Positions 1 to 12,000 of a stretch of 64,000 bases of DNA are shown one piece after another. The notes below the pieces were generated by a model, which had not been told where the DNA came from, did not search any database, and was given only the letters and a program-made list of their open reading frames with translations. Made by a program: the position numbers and the translations under genes. The first letter of the stretch is position 1; each line of letters starts with the position of its first letter. The stretch lies in NCBI GenBank assembly GCA_037179385.1, contig CM074188.1:18307318-18371317 (forward strand), given 5' to 3'. The stretch comes from Holothuria scabra (taxonomy: Eukaryota > Echinodermata > Holothuroidea > Aspidochirotida > Holothuriidae).

Positions 1-340
1 ACCCCCCTTATGTAAAAAGTATATTGGGCAAAATGTGTAAGAACTTCACAAACACCTCTTGAAAGCAGCACTTTTTAGTAGTAAAAACAACAGCTGGGAA
101 GTACCATTTTATGCAATCTGAAACACATTTCAGGCAAAGTTTTCTCTGTATGCAATGTGCTGGTCAATAGTGGCACTCGATATACAGTAGGAGCATTTTC
201 TTTGGCCCACCACTTCAGCACTTTCCCTCTCCCAATGAAAAAGTTTAGTAATGCCACTGTCAATAACCGAGGACATAAATTTTGCTCGGGCACTAATTTT
301 TATTGCATTTGGCATTTCCCAGCCCGGTCTCACTGAAGAC

Positions 341-480
341 TTTAAAAATGGAGCTACTGCCACTGTGCTTGCAAAAGCAATGGAGTAGGGAAAACAAGCC
401 TGTGAACCAAAACAGAAAAAAAGGTCAAGACTAGCTTGACTTGAACTACTATGTTGGAAACTTAACCCAGAAATAGCATT
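341..480 (+). repeat. tRNA-derived SINE body, fragment (copy A)
   Basis: It matches the 3' body of the SINEs at 16320 and 41336, including AATGGAGTAGGGAAAACAAG. The tRNA-like head is missing. Confidence 0.6.
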
Positions 481-719
481 TATATGCCATTCCTGCCTAG
501 ATCTTGGGGAAAACAACTTTTAATACTGTATGTACAGGTACGGCAGCTATACTATGCTTAGCCTACCTTGCAGTACCCCTCATAGCCCAGGCCTCCATTT
601 TTAAAACATTTAGTGTTGTCTTGGGGCAACCATTTCACTCATTTTGGTTCAGAAGGTAATTTGGTTGTCCAAAATATTTTTCACTTAATTACAAAACAGA
701 AGGCTATAATTATGTTCAT

Positions 720-1026
720 CAAGGGCGGATCCGGGGTGGGGGGGGGGAAACTAGGGTCAACTGCCCCCCCTATGACCAGTCTAGCGTCCCTCAATACAAG
801 AAAAATGCGCCCCCTGAGTCCTTAAAATAAAGTAAAAACTGCCCGAAAAGTAAAAAAAACAAAGGTCCCCAGAATTTCGAACCGTATAGCTATATATAAC
901 TGCGGCAATGGGAGTTGGTCTGAGAAATGAGGTCGGTCAAATTCAAGAGTATGTGGCCCCTGTATGATGTTGGCGCCCCCTCTTTCAAACTGCCCCTCCT
1001 TCAGCTAGGGGCTGGATCCGCCCTTG
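720..1026. mobile_element. hAT-like MITE in copy A
   Basis: The ends are inverted repeats beginning CAAGGGCGGATCC. They are flanked by an exact 8-bp direct repeat ATGTTCAT at 712-719 and 1027-1034. An 8-bp duplication is the hAT hallmark, although other superfamilies also make it. The element has G-rich low-complexity sequence and no ORF of note. The same insertion, with the same duplication, is in copy B at 12830-13154, so it is older than the split of the two copies. Confidence 0.8.
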
Positions 1027-2094
1027 ATGTTCATGAGAGGAAACTCCCCTTAGCTCATTTGAAAAATTTGAATTACCCAAGCAGAAAAAAGATAAATCCT
1101 GAGAGTTATCTCTGCGTTTGTGTTCAGTGTCATAAAAGAATACAATCACAATGCCTCTGTTGTGCTGGTCACTGGACATTTCCTAAGTAGCTTTATAGAT
1201 CAATGCACACACAATGCTGCATTGAAATTTTCTTAATCCATCTTTCCTGCCATGTGCCTGCTATGACGGGTACCAAATTTGAAAAGTAGCTAAGGGGCTT
1301 TTCCTAGCATGTTCATGTATTATTGGTCTTGAAGAATAAAAAGATGTGATGTTTGAGAGACAGGAACACTCCAAGTCTGAAATATGGTTATGAAACTATT
1401 ATGGAAAAAGGTGAAAGAATTTATCAATCAGCAGTATACTTTTTCAGTCTGAGAGGAAAATGGTTGTCCATGGGACAACCAACCTGGTTGTCCGTATGGA
1501 ATTTTTGTTGTCCCAGATATTCTGACAGCCATGAAAATTGATTCCTGTAGCCCAACTGGTTACTGGTAGTAGGCCAACAGTACTTTGGCTTGAACTGAAT
1601 TTAGAATGCAGATTTCTTATTTCCCTTGTGAGGAGGGGGTTGTGGGGTGGTGGTGATTGAGGGGAAGGAGATCAGCATCAGTTTTCAATTGCATACAGGT
1701 ACAACCAATTGTTGAATATTTGGTAATTATTTATGCCAAATTGTATATATGAGCATATAAGCAGAATTCAAATTTTTATTGGAGGTGACCCGGCCCAATG
1801 CCCCGGTGTATGGTTTGTTGACGTTGTGTAAATTCCCCTCTTTCTCAAAATCCTTGATCTGCGACTGAGCCCAAAATCTGCAGATCCAGGTTTTCTTAGG
1901 CCACTGATGAAGGCCTACTGTAGTTAACTTTCTATACTATAGCATTGTTCCACACATGGGGGGAAATTTATGATGTACGTACTTGAAAGCCTAGGCCTAT
2001 ATATGGGGCCTTACCTTACATTAGGAAGGCAGTTGCCTTACAACTCTTTTTTACCACATACCTGGCAAACCACTACTGGCATTTGGATGGGGAC

Positions 2095-2365
2095 CCTCAT
2101 CACCCTTATTGAATGCTTTCAATAAGCATTCATTATGCCTTCTGAATGTATCATAGCATTCGAAGGACTGTCAGTGAGTTGGAATGCTTATTTTCTTCCT
2201 CAAATGAAGTCTTCCTTGCATTCAAAATAAGCCTTCATAATTTCCTTTGAAGTCTACCAAACCTTCAGTTACTGTTTGAATGCATTCATTAGTTTTTTAA
2301 TGTGTTGGAATGCATTCACACATGAATGATATATGAATGCTTATCAAAGCCTTCATTTCCTTTTT
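2095..2365. repeat. Cluster of GAATGC/GCATTC motifs (copy A)
   Basis: A short AT-rich stretch is crowded with GAATGC, GCATTC and the palindrome GAATGCATTC in both orientations. It is kept in copy B at about 11740-12000. Its function is unknown; a binding-site cluster or old tandem repeats would look like this. Confidence 0.55.
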
Positions 2366-2764
2366 TTGCAATTCATATAACTAGTATCAATGCAACTGGA
2401 TGTCACTCATGCATAAGCAAAGTTACAGAAATCAATTACTGGATAATGGCGCCTTGATCCTGCTCACCTGATTGCACCAGATAATCTTCATTTATATTAT
2501 ACAGTAAATCCAATATGCTCAGGCTTAGTACAGAACTGTTGTTCTCATCAAGTCTCTTTGGCAAATTACTGATCCAGCAAAGCTGAGCACTTACTCATTG
2601 TCAAGTGGACTGTAGGCTAATGAAACACCTAGGATTATCTAAGTGATAGCATATTGTAGATCTATGCTTGATGAGAAAGTTTTGAGAAGACAATGTTGGG
2701 GAAAGTGCAAACTCCGCGCCAGGCCCTCTGCGAGATCATAAGTGTAACCTATTTGGGGCATGTA

Positions 2765-3522
2765 AGAGTAGTCACTGAACGTGACCGTATAATCTGCTCC
2801 TTGTAGTCACTCCTTACTACGGTCACTGGCCTACATGTACAAAGGTAACAACGTTTTAAGCCAAAACAACAAATCGAGCTCTAATTACGATGGAATGGTT
2901 CATAGAACAGATTTGAGTTAATATAATGATTTTGAGCATTCTTAAATACCACTTATACCTTCTGGAATGTTTAATACCAGTAAATTCATAGCAAAAGGCA
3001 GGAAAAATGTGGTGCCATCCTTCGCACTAACATCGACATCTTGATCGTCTGCTACTGTGTTGCATGATGTGAAGGACTTCCGCTAGACAAGCTGTCGAAG
3101 ACCAATTAGTAAGCGCGGCTAGTCAATACTTGTACTTCATATAGTAAGCTCTCTGTACATTACGAAAATGTACAGTCACTGCGTAGGTTTCTCCGTTTTA
3201 AATGAGATCACATGACAAACACTGACTTCTTCGACTGAAAAAATAATCTGCACAGGCTTAACGTTACTCGCAGAATTATCCAGCCAAAATTTCCCTCTTA
3301 AAGGTCTTATTTCGTTAACAGACTTATGTGGAAGGTGAATGTGATGACAAAGATCATCTGTGGAAAGTTTGGTGAGAAAAGGTATCTTTTTGGGGACGTG
3401 AGGGATGCCTACTCACGCGTGAGTAGGCAAGTGAGCTGTGTTTTTGTGTATACCGGGCAAGGGCCCAGAAATGAAGTGTATAGCATAGGAACGTAATGCT
3501 GGGTCCTGTTCAAGGGCTAGTA
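2765..3522. mobile_element. ~0.76-kb insertion present only in copy A
   Basis: Copy B joins GGGCATGTA directly to TATGAGC (RC of 11290-11312). Copy A has ~758 bp between them, flanked by GGGCATGTA and GGGCTAGTA, which may be a degenerate duplication. No inverted termini or ORF were seen. Insertion in A or deletion in B both fit. Confidence 0.5.
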
Positions 3523-3584
3523 TATGAGCAAACTGAGGACATAGGCTAGCCACATTTTTCAAGAGTAGTGCGTCTTATTCTGGG

Positions 3585-4800
3585 TAGCCTGTCCACACAT
3601 ACGCTGACACTGCGACGACATAATCTGACGAACAATCCTATACACAGAACTGTTTCAAAATCTCACCTTAAACCTTCCATTCATGCTTCCAAATGCACCT
3701 CATAAACTAAAAAATAAACATACAAATCAAATGTCATGCACAATTTGTCCAGTTGGGTGGTAATCTTCCGAAAAATGGAGTATTTTTGCGACCACTGCTG
3801 GTTTCGTGTTGCTGCTTTAGAAACACTGTGTGAAATACCATAGAGCATGCGTACCTCCAAACTCCCTCAAGCAGGTAAAATTTGCCCTAACGCTATTTTA
3901 CAATTTACGGTACCCTTTCAAAAATGGTTAATTAAGTGGTTCCTAACGGCAGATGTCGTAGGAAAGTAATATATCCTAATAATTTGAATATTCATAGTCT
4001 CTTAGCTACTCTTTTAACCACAAAACTCTCATTTTGGCGGGATATAGAGACGTACGTTTTAAACGTAAGTACACAGTAAATTTCATTTTTTTATCATCAT
4101 TTTGTAAATTAAACGATTTCATTCATACGGATTAAGAATCTTTGTTTTATTTTCTTTCGAATGATATAAGATTGACTGAATTAAACCACCCAGCTCATCC
4201 CGAAAATGGCGATTAGTTATCACCTAGTTTTCATAAGCTTATCTGTAGGCACCTACAACACTAGTTAGGCTTTCTTCTTCGCATCGCCATGATGGCTTAC
4301 AAATAGATTTTTTGAGATTTCGTTACGTTGAAAGCGTCATAGCATTTCATTCAAACGATGTTATGTTGTCTGATCTTTCCGAAATGCTGAAGTACTAAAG
4401 TATCCGTTGAAAACGACCCAGCTCATTCCGAAAATGTGTTATTTCTTACAAAGTTCTGAGTACGATTTCTTAGCCAGAGCGTACAAGTTTAATACGTAGG
4501 GAGAGGGTGTGTGCGTGACGTTTTGGAATTATCGGCTGTGATTGGCTAAGAGTTATGAATGAAGCCTGTGAAAGGATTGTAAACATTGCACATTCTGCGA
4601 CACTCTGTTCTACAGTAATAAATGGTGGCTAATGTCGCCGGAACGGCTTACAGAATATATTACAAAAAAAATCATATCTCAGCCGTCCGTTAACCGATTT
4701 ACATGATTTTTGTTTTGTTCCTTCTGGTTTATTACGCCGCATTTTATGGTGCAATTTTTGAATTGTAATTATCTTTCTAATTTTTTCGTGTGGACACGCT
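3585..4800. mobile_element. Non-autonomous DNA transposon with 8-bp TSD, only in copy A
   Basis: The termini AGCCTGTCCACAC (3586-3598) and GTGTGGACACGCT (4788-4800) are inverted repeats with one mismatch. Flanks are an exact 8-bp duplication ATTCTGGG at 3577-3584 and 4801-4808. Copy B retains one copy of this octamer (CCCAGAAT, 11241-11248) with matching flanks, that is, an empty site. Length is about 1.2 kb with no significant ORF. The TSD length suggests hAT or a similar 8-bp superfamily. Confidence 0.85.
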
Positions 4801-5969
4801 ATTCTGGGCTTAAGATTTTGATGAAGTGGTAAATGTAGTGCTGATCACTTCTGCTGTAACCTGTGCTAGCTCGTCAAAAGCTTTACTAGGCATATAGCTA
4901 CTAATAAAATTGTCCTAACGTTAGGCCTATGCATATTCTGTACTGTAGCTACATAAGCTAAACACGCGTGTGGGATGGGTATGTGGATCACTAACGAGAC
5001 GGGAATCCTGTTTACTTTTTACTATCAGTAACTGAACAAACACATTTCACTTACCTTTGAGCATGATCTGTGAGATGATGTTTCGCAAAATCGCCGTTAT
5101 AAACAAGAGACTTGTTATTCCCCAACCAAGCAACCTGCTTTTTCTGCGGCGATCTAGGCTAACGTTAGGTAGGGCCTATTCCGCGTGAGAATGAGAAAGG
5201 GAATTCCGTCTTTCGTTTGCTACTGTATTTTTCTCGTTTGATTTCTCCTTCTCGTGACAACGTGTGCAAACGCTGTCCTTCGATTTTTTTCTTTCTGAAG
5301 TTCTGAACAGGAAGACATTTTGCTGTAAGACTAAGACTAGCCCCTTCGCTTCGACCAATCTCTCAAGTTCAATGCAGGTTTCCTAGGCCAGTTCGTCTTT
5401 TAGAAATTCCCAAGATCACGTCTCGAATAACAACGTATAGCCTCTCAACGTTGAACTACAGTAATGATAGCCTATAAGAGCATCGCAGTCAAACTGCTGA
5501 TTAAAACACAAAACAATTAAGCCGGAAATTTAATACAAATTAGCCACCTTGGCATTATTATTAGAACTTATTCACATATTTCATAACTAATTAATAAGTG
5601 ACTTAAAAAAGTAGAAAAAAGAAACAATCACACAATATTTCTTTTTTCAAAGTGGGAAGGAAAAGAATGATGGAGACGGTTCAAAATTCCCAAGATATTG
5701 GGAAAATTCCCAAGGGTCTCTCTGTTGTCACTGAGCAAGGCACTCACATGTATCAGGAAAACAATCCCTGCTACATACAAATTAACACAGATACAACGCC
5801 TGTTAACGCTCACACAAACAAGCAGATGTAGCAGTACGCTATCCCACGCAATCGTATGAACTGTTATCATACTGTGTCTATGGGCTACATCCGGGATTTT
5901 GGGTGGGATAACAATTTTTTTGAAGGCTGTCCAAATGTCGCCCCCGTTTCGCTCCACGATACTGTGTCT

Positions 5970-5973
5970 TTAA
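5970..5973. repeat. TTAA target site at the end of copy A
   Basis: TTAA directly follows the terminal repeat, which ends GTGTCT. The partner duplication would lie outside the window. Confidence 0.75.
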
Positions 5974-8900
5974 GTAATAATACCGGAGTTCCATTCTGAT
6001 TTGGTAGTAGCCTATTTAACAAGAAAGACAGATTGAATCATGCGGAAGTCATGTTCTCTATCCCACTCCTGCTAAACATGACTGTGTAATACCCTGCTAA
6101 TACTCAAGCCTGGAAAATGCTATTTCCACGCGATTTTTAAAAAATTTCTGTACGCCCTGCGCCAACCTATGGTGGCGCTAAAGTCGTTAGGGTGATATCA
6201 CACCGCAGGCCCCGCAACCCTTAACAAAAATCCTGTCACTGTTTTAAAGTCGTCTAGACAAGGACATTTGTGCATTGTCTTTTGCTAACTAACGTCAGCA
6301 GAAATTTTTACAAGGGTGGGCAAGGTCATTCATGGATTATTGAAATGTGTACACTATCTAAGCGGAGCGCCACCATCGGTTGGCGCGGAGTGAAAAAGAA
6401 GAAAATTTTGAGCCTTACAAACCCTCCAGATGGCCGGAAACGACACTTGGCGAGTGTTATAAGCTGCATGTACTCAGCCCTAAAACAGGAATTTCTTGTC
6501 TGTAATTTTTAGATTTTTAGAATTTCCAATGTAAAAAAATTGTTGAAGGGAAATCTGCCTCTCGGTCCCGGCCTCGCACACCTATGCACGATAAAACTTA
6601 CAACTGTCAAACAGCCTACATAGGCCTATATCCGTTACCTAAATATGAATCATATCCCCCCCCCATATTCACCTTGTATATCCCAGTCGCATCGGCGCGT
6701 CGCCACTTGAGATCAGCACGGGACCAAACCAAGACCAACACCTTCATCAATAGTCGGATGCCATATGCACACTACATACCTGACAACTAGTACAATTATG
6801 ACATAATTTTTACAATTACAAATTTCCAATAGATATCACGAATGATGGTCCCCAAATTACGATTTCACTATCCAGCATACCATCTTCTCTTTTGCTATTC
6901 CTGGTCAAATGTCCGCATATTTCACGAGTAGAAACTGACGCTGTGAGTGAAGATATTTTGATGATTTATTTTTAATTTTTTTTATTTCAATTTTCAATTA
7001 ATTTTTTCACAAGTTTGATTTTCCAGACTCCCATGGTTATAACCATTTTGCGATTGATGTGATAAGAAGTATTAATATCTGGAGCATTTTGTTGTTAAAT
7101 TACCAAACTTTTCTCGTGCTACCCTCGCTGTCCTCCACTATTACATTTGGTTTAAACTGTTTAACACGAGTTTTTGACATGTTGATAGTTTTCATGCATG
7201 ATTGCTGACATTTTTCAACATGCCAAGAGAGTCGGCGCTGATTACACATGGACTTCCGTGCCCCTCAGGAAAATTTTGGAAACAATGTAATACGGTTTAA
7301 ATATGCACAAGGAAGATACGAAGATTTCAAAAAAGCTTTGGGAGGGACTTGGAATATGTTAGTTGGAACCAGAATGCAAAAAGGCATTGAGGTTTCGATG
7401 ATACATATATCCAAATAATGCCGAATAATACCGAATACTAGACTATCATATGCGTAACGAGATGGGTGCTATTCTTGATTTTACATTCGAACTTGAACCC
7501 CAAATATGTTTCAAAATTTATCTTTTCTCTTTATCATGAAAATATCGTTCAAAGTATAACACTACAAAAACCGACTGTATTGAAGACTAACTCTGCCGTT
7601 AAATCTCATGCTCAAAGCCTCATGCTGTATTACAAAAGGAGGTGGAAGTTCTCACGAGAGAAAAGATTTCCCGAACGCTTCGTGCGCATGTGCACACCAT
7701 TTACAGCATCGACACCGCTACACTATCCATGACAGCATTTCATATCTCAGCTCAGATATGTTCTATGAAGATGGGAGTTGGACTGTTGGAATTCATTTTT
7801 CATGGTCTTTGATATATATTTTTGAATTTTTTTATATGAGGTACACTTTATATCTTCAATTTCACAATAAATGTAACCTGTCATCCCTTTTAATATGGTT
7901 CATCCAAACCATGACTGTTAAACTCATGTAGAGTAGCTAGAGTATAGTAGTTTAATTTCGATTCTTTATATATAAAAGGAAAGGAAAAATATCTGCGGGC
8001 CAAATAAGAGGAGATCTGTAGAATTTGATTTCTTTGTGAGAAACTTGCTGCGGTGACGGATTTCTCCCTCGAAAATTCACGTGAAAAAGTAGGCACATAA
8101 AATAGGAGCAAAGCTTTGAAGTTTCTCTTTAAATGTCCGTGAAGAGTAGGCCTTTATCTGGCGTGAAACTTATGTTGAATGCGAGAGAATAAAAACCAAT
8201 TCATAGACCGCTTTTATACAAAAGGAAAGGATGAAGAAAAGTGGTTAAAGACGCCCTGTAATATGGTGCCTAACAATAATTCAACGTGCGTAACACCGAA
8301 CTTATGTCAATGGGCTTTTCTTGTTGCACAGTTAAACGCAGGGGAAATTGATATGACTCAGAACTGATGTAATCTCCTTCCCTTTACAAATATAGAGCCA
8401 AGTTTATGAGCACAGTCTATGTTCTTAGAATAGTCTTAACGGGGCACACTGTGCATGCATGCAGCCAGCCTAGTGTCACCTATTTGAAACACTTAAAAGC
8501 CTGCTCCTCTCACCCCAAACGGTTATAATCTTAACCTGCTAAATTAAAGGCAGTCATTCGTCACCCCAAACTACAGTTTCAGTATGAGTACATCAAAACT
8601 CTCAACTGGTACAGCTCTTTGATTGGCATCAAATTCAAACAATGCATCATAGCTAAATTACACAGCATGGGCACTGAGAGTGTCTTGATTACACATTATG
8701 GACTTGTATCATGCCCACTGAGACAAGCCATGAAGCAATATTAGGATTGTGTCTGGATAAAGATGAGTTTTAGATAAATGTGGGAGGGGCTAGAAGCAAG
8801 TAGGTTGGGAGAATTGGAACTGTTTGAGATGATGAAAATATGCCTTTAAGCCCCTCCGGCAACTGCTTAAAATTCATCATCAACCATACACAACCTCAGT

Positions 8901-9019
8901 TTATCACTTCAGGGTGAGTATACAATTAAGACATTGATGTGTTACCAACACACTCTCTGTACAGCACAGCTGTGTAATATGAGCTATGGTACTTTGCATT
9001 GTTTGAACTAGCTGTCAAT
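5974..9019. other. Spacer between the transposon copies: decayed repeats, no gene recognised
   Basis: About 6120-6560 carries the recurring GGCGC...AAAATTTT module also found near 29600, 50030 and 53850. About 7040-7390 is a diverged relative of the TTAA MITE at 8548. Several ORFs of 60-107 codons (such as 7608-7931) have no recognisable domain and lie in AT-rich sequence. Confidence 0.5.
8548..8845. mobile_element. TTAA-flanked MITE
   Basis: TTAA occurs at 8544-8547 and 8846-8849. The element begins AGGCAGTCATTC and ends GAAAATATGCCT, so only the outermost bases pair well. Its right half resembles about 20600-20790 in copy B (AGGATTGTGTCTG and GGTTGGGAGAAT are shared) and its left end resembles 18253 and about 38253. 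The family assignment (Kolobok-like) rests on TTAA plus AGG termini. Confidence 0.55.
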
Positions 9020-9295
9020 CTAAGAGATTAAACTATTGAGAATTTCTGTAAGCCACTGCAAAAACTGTTGTGTGGGGTGAGATGATTGGCCCTTTACGAT
9101 TTTTTCTAATAAGGCAAAAGTTGATGAGCACCTCCTGTTTGACATCAATGCCAGCTTTTGCCGTACTGGCAAATTAGCTGTCTTACAAAAAGTTTGATAC
9201 ACACCATCCCTTTGTCGGAAGAACCCCAGCCTTAAGTCATGGAACAACGATATGTAGTCAGCTAGTAAAGAGAACTTATGGTAAATGGATAACAT
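9020..9295 (-). CDS. Unrecognised 91-codon ORF
   Basis: This open frame has reasonably protein-like composition and lies just upstream of, and antisense to, the LINE fragment. It has no domain I can name, no signal peptide and no visible splice context. It may be the remnant of another element or chance. Confidence 0.15.
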   Translation of the reverse strand: MLSIYHKFSLLADYISLFHDLRLGFFRQRDGVYQTFCKTANLPVRQKLALMSNRRCSSTFALLEKIVKGQSSHPTQQFLQWLTEILNSLIS

Positions 9296-9310
9296 GCTAA
9301 GGAGCTTTTA

Positions 9311-10080
9311 ACCATAGATTGGGCTGTCCGTTTGTCTTCCTTAGGCCCGGCTGAGGCGTCATGGAGTGATTCCCGGGATGTTGTTTCTGACACAACGAAG
9401 TTGTGTATCCCACTGAAGAAAGTTGTGATTAAAAATAGGCCTATTTGGATTTCTAGAGAGGTTCTTAGAGCAACTTGGAAGAAACGTAAGTGTTGGCGTC
9501 GCTATAGGGCCAGTAAAAACCCAGGTAACTTAGCAGCTTACAGGAAGCAGTTCGCCAAAAGGAGGTTTAGATAAACCCCAAATCTTTTCATGCCTATGTT
9601 AGGTCTAAGCAGAAACTTAGGGAGGGTGTGGGGTCCCTTCAAGGGGATGATGATACTTTGGTAAGTGATCATCAGGATATGGCTAACTTTTTAAATGACC
9701 ATTATGTATCCGATTTTACTAAGGAAACATCTTTGTTGGGGAATTGTAGAGGTTCTGTTGTCTCTTCTTCAATCTGTTGTGTCATTTTTTGGAGGAACAG
9801 GTTTGTACTAAGTTAAAGACTTTGAAGGCCATTAAAGCCCCTGCGCCAGATTGGGTCTACCCAGCCATTTAACGTGAATACTCTGAGATTTTTTCAGTTC
9901 CTCTTACCATAACTTTTCAGAAGTGTATAAATTCAAGTTTTGTTCATATTGACTGACGGGTAGCAATTGTTACTCCAATTTTTAAAAAGGGGATCGAAGA
10001 AATCCTTGCAGTTACAGGCCTGTCAGTTTAAACAGGGTTGTGGTGCAAAGTTATGGAATCTTTAATTAAGGATAGTATAC
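9311..10080 (+). pseudogene. LINE (CR1/jockey type) left half: connector and start of reverse transcriptase
   Basis: Translated pieces in shifting frames match the region before and at the start of a non-LTR reverse transcriptase. They are RPIWISREVLRATWKKRK (about 9446-9500), a KAPAPDWVYPAI block (about 9835-9870, the KAPGPDGI-type motif), VAIVTPIFKKG (about 9960-9993), a decayed YRPVSL block near 10010-10030 and KVMESLIKDSIL (about 10045-10080). Several frameshifts and stops show that it is dead. It is cut at 10080/10081 by transposon copy B and resumes at 26097. No endonuclease domain was seen upstream, so this copy is probably 5' truncated. Confidence 0.85.
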
Positions 10081-10084
10081 TTAA
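10081..10084. repeat. TTAA target-site duplication, left side of copy B
   Basis: It pairs with 26093-26096. One TTAA lies in the undisrupted LINE reading frame. Confidence 0.85.
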
Positions 10085-10747
10085 AGACACGGTATCGTGG
10101 CGCGGAACGGGGGCGATATTTGGACAGCCTTCAAAAAATTTGTTATCCCACCCAAAATCCCGGATGTAGCCCATAGAGACCGTATGATAACAGTTCAAAC
10201 GATTGGGTGGGATAGCGTACTGCTGCATACGGTATGCTTGTTTGTGTGAGCGTTAACAGGCGTAGTATCTGTGTTAATTTGTATGTAGCAGGGAGTTGTT
10301 TTCCTGATACAAGTAACTTGCTCAGTGTGACAACAGAGAGACCCTTGGGAATTTTCCCACTATCTTGGGAATTTTGAACCGTCTCGATCATTCTTTTCCT
10401 TCCCACTTTGAAAAAAGAAATATTGTGTGATTGTTTCTTTTTTCTTCTTTTTTAAGTCACTTATTAATTAATTATGAAATATGTGAATAAGTTCTAATAA
10501 GAATGCCAAGGTGGCTAATTTGTATTAAATTTCCGGCTCAATTGTTTTGTGTTTTAATCAGCAGTTTGACTGCGATGCTCTTATAGGCTATCATTACTGT
10601 AGTTCAACGTTGAGAGGCTATACGTTGTTATTCGAGGCGTGATCTTGGGAATTTCTAAAAAGACGAACTGGCCTAGGAAACCTGCATTGAACTTCAGAGA
10701 TTGGTCGAAGGGAAGGGGCTAGTCTTTAATAGTCTTACGACAGCAAA

Positions 10748-11005
10748 ATGTCTTCCTGTGCAGAACTTCAGAAAGAAAAATCGAAGGACAGCGTTTGCAC
10801 ACGTTGTCACGAGAAGGAGAAATCAAACGAGAAAAATACAGTAGCAAACGAAAGTCGAGGGTTCCCTTTCCCATTCTCACGCGGAATAGGCCATACCTAA
10901 CGTTAGATCGCCGCAGAAAAGCAGGTTGATTGATTGGGGAATGGCAAGTCTCTTGTTTATAACGGCGATTTTGCGAAACATCATCTCACAGATCATGCCC
11001 AAAGG
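10748..11005 (+). other. Possible first exon with conserved splice donor inside the large transposon
   Basis: In copy B an ATG at 10748 opens 50 codons (Lys/Glu-rich, with a CTRC pair). Further on, ATCATGCCCAAAG|GTAAGT (donor at 11006) looks like an ATG three codons before a strong donor. Copy A keeps the donor and the second ATG (CATGCTCAAAG|GTAAGT), but a 2-nt change in an A-run breaks the longer ORF. This could be the promoter and first exon of a lost element gene. No downstream exon was identified. Confidence 0.25.
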
Positions 11006-11739
11006 TAAGTGAAATGTGTTTGTTCAGCCTACTGATAGTAAAAAGTAAACAGGATTCCCGTCTCGTTAGTGATCCACATACCCATCCCACACGCGTTTTT
11101 AGCATATGTACAGTACAGAGTATGCATAGGCCTAACGTAAGGACAATTTTATTAGTAGCTAGCCTAGGCTTTTGACAAGCTGGCACAGGTTACAGCAGAA
11201 GTGATCAGCACTACATTTACCACTTCATCAAAATCGTAACCCCAGAATAAGCCACGCTACTCTTGAAAAATCTGACTAGCCTATGTCCTCAGTTTGCTCA
11301 TATACATGCCCTATCTTAGTTTACCCTTATGATCTCTCCGAGGGCCTGGCGCGGAGTTTGCACTTTCCCCAATATTGTCTTCTCAAAACTTTCTTATCAA
11401 GCATAGACTTACAGTACAATATGCTATCACTAAGATAATCCTAGCTGTTTCATTAGCCTGCGCAGACCACAGTGACAATGAGTAAGTGCTCAGCTTTGCT
11501 GGATCAGTAATTTGCCAAAGATTTGACTGGATGAGAACAGCAGTCTGTAAGCCTGAGCATGTTGGATTTATAATATAAATGAAGATTATCTGGTGCAATC
11601 AGGTGAGCAGGATCAAGGCACCATTATCCAGTAATTGATTTCTGTAACTAATTTGCTTATGCTTGAGTGACCTCCAGCTGCATAGTATGTAATTGGTACT
11701 AGTTATATGAATTGCAAAAAAAGGAAATGAAGGCTTTGA

Positions 11740-12000
11740 TAAGCATTATTCATGTGTGAATGCATTCCAAAACATTAAAAAACTAATGAATGCATTCAAA
11801 CAGTAACTGAAGGCTTGGTAGACTTCAAAGGAAATTATGAAGGCTTATTCAGAATGCAAGGAAGACTTCATTTAATTGAGGAAGAAAATAAGCATTCCAA
11901 CTCACTGACAGCTTAATTTAGTCCTTCAAATGCTAAATGATACATTCAGAAGGCATAATGAATGCTTATTGAATGCTAGTAAGCATTCAATAAGGGTGAT
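11740..12000. repeat. Cluster of GAATGC/GCATTC motifs (copy B)
   Basis: Counterpart of 2095-2365, with the same density of short palindromic motifs such as GAATGCATTC and AATGCTTATTGAATGC. Confidence 0.55.

Larger units (their letters stand above)
1..5969 (-). mobile_element. Large TTAA-type DNA transposon, copy A (partial)
   Basis: This is the reverse complement of the first ~3.8 kb of copy B (10085-13918); by eye long stretches agree at about nine bases in ten. Its terminal inverted repeat lies at about 5939-5969 and abuts TTAA at 5970-5973. The other end lies beyond the window. It is longer than the matching part of copy B because of two extra segments, 2765-3522 and 3585-4800. An ORF at 5628-5957 on the minus strand (109 codons) begins inside the terminal repeat and is only partly open in copy B. 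I recognise no domain in it and doubt that it is a gene. No transposase motif is visible. TTAA with termini beginning AGACAC could be Kolobok- or piggyBac-like; the sequence does not decide. Confidence 0.85.
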
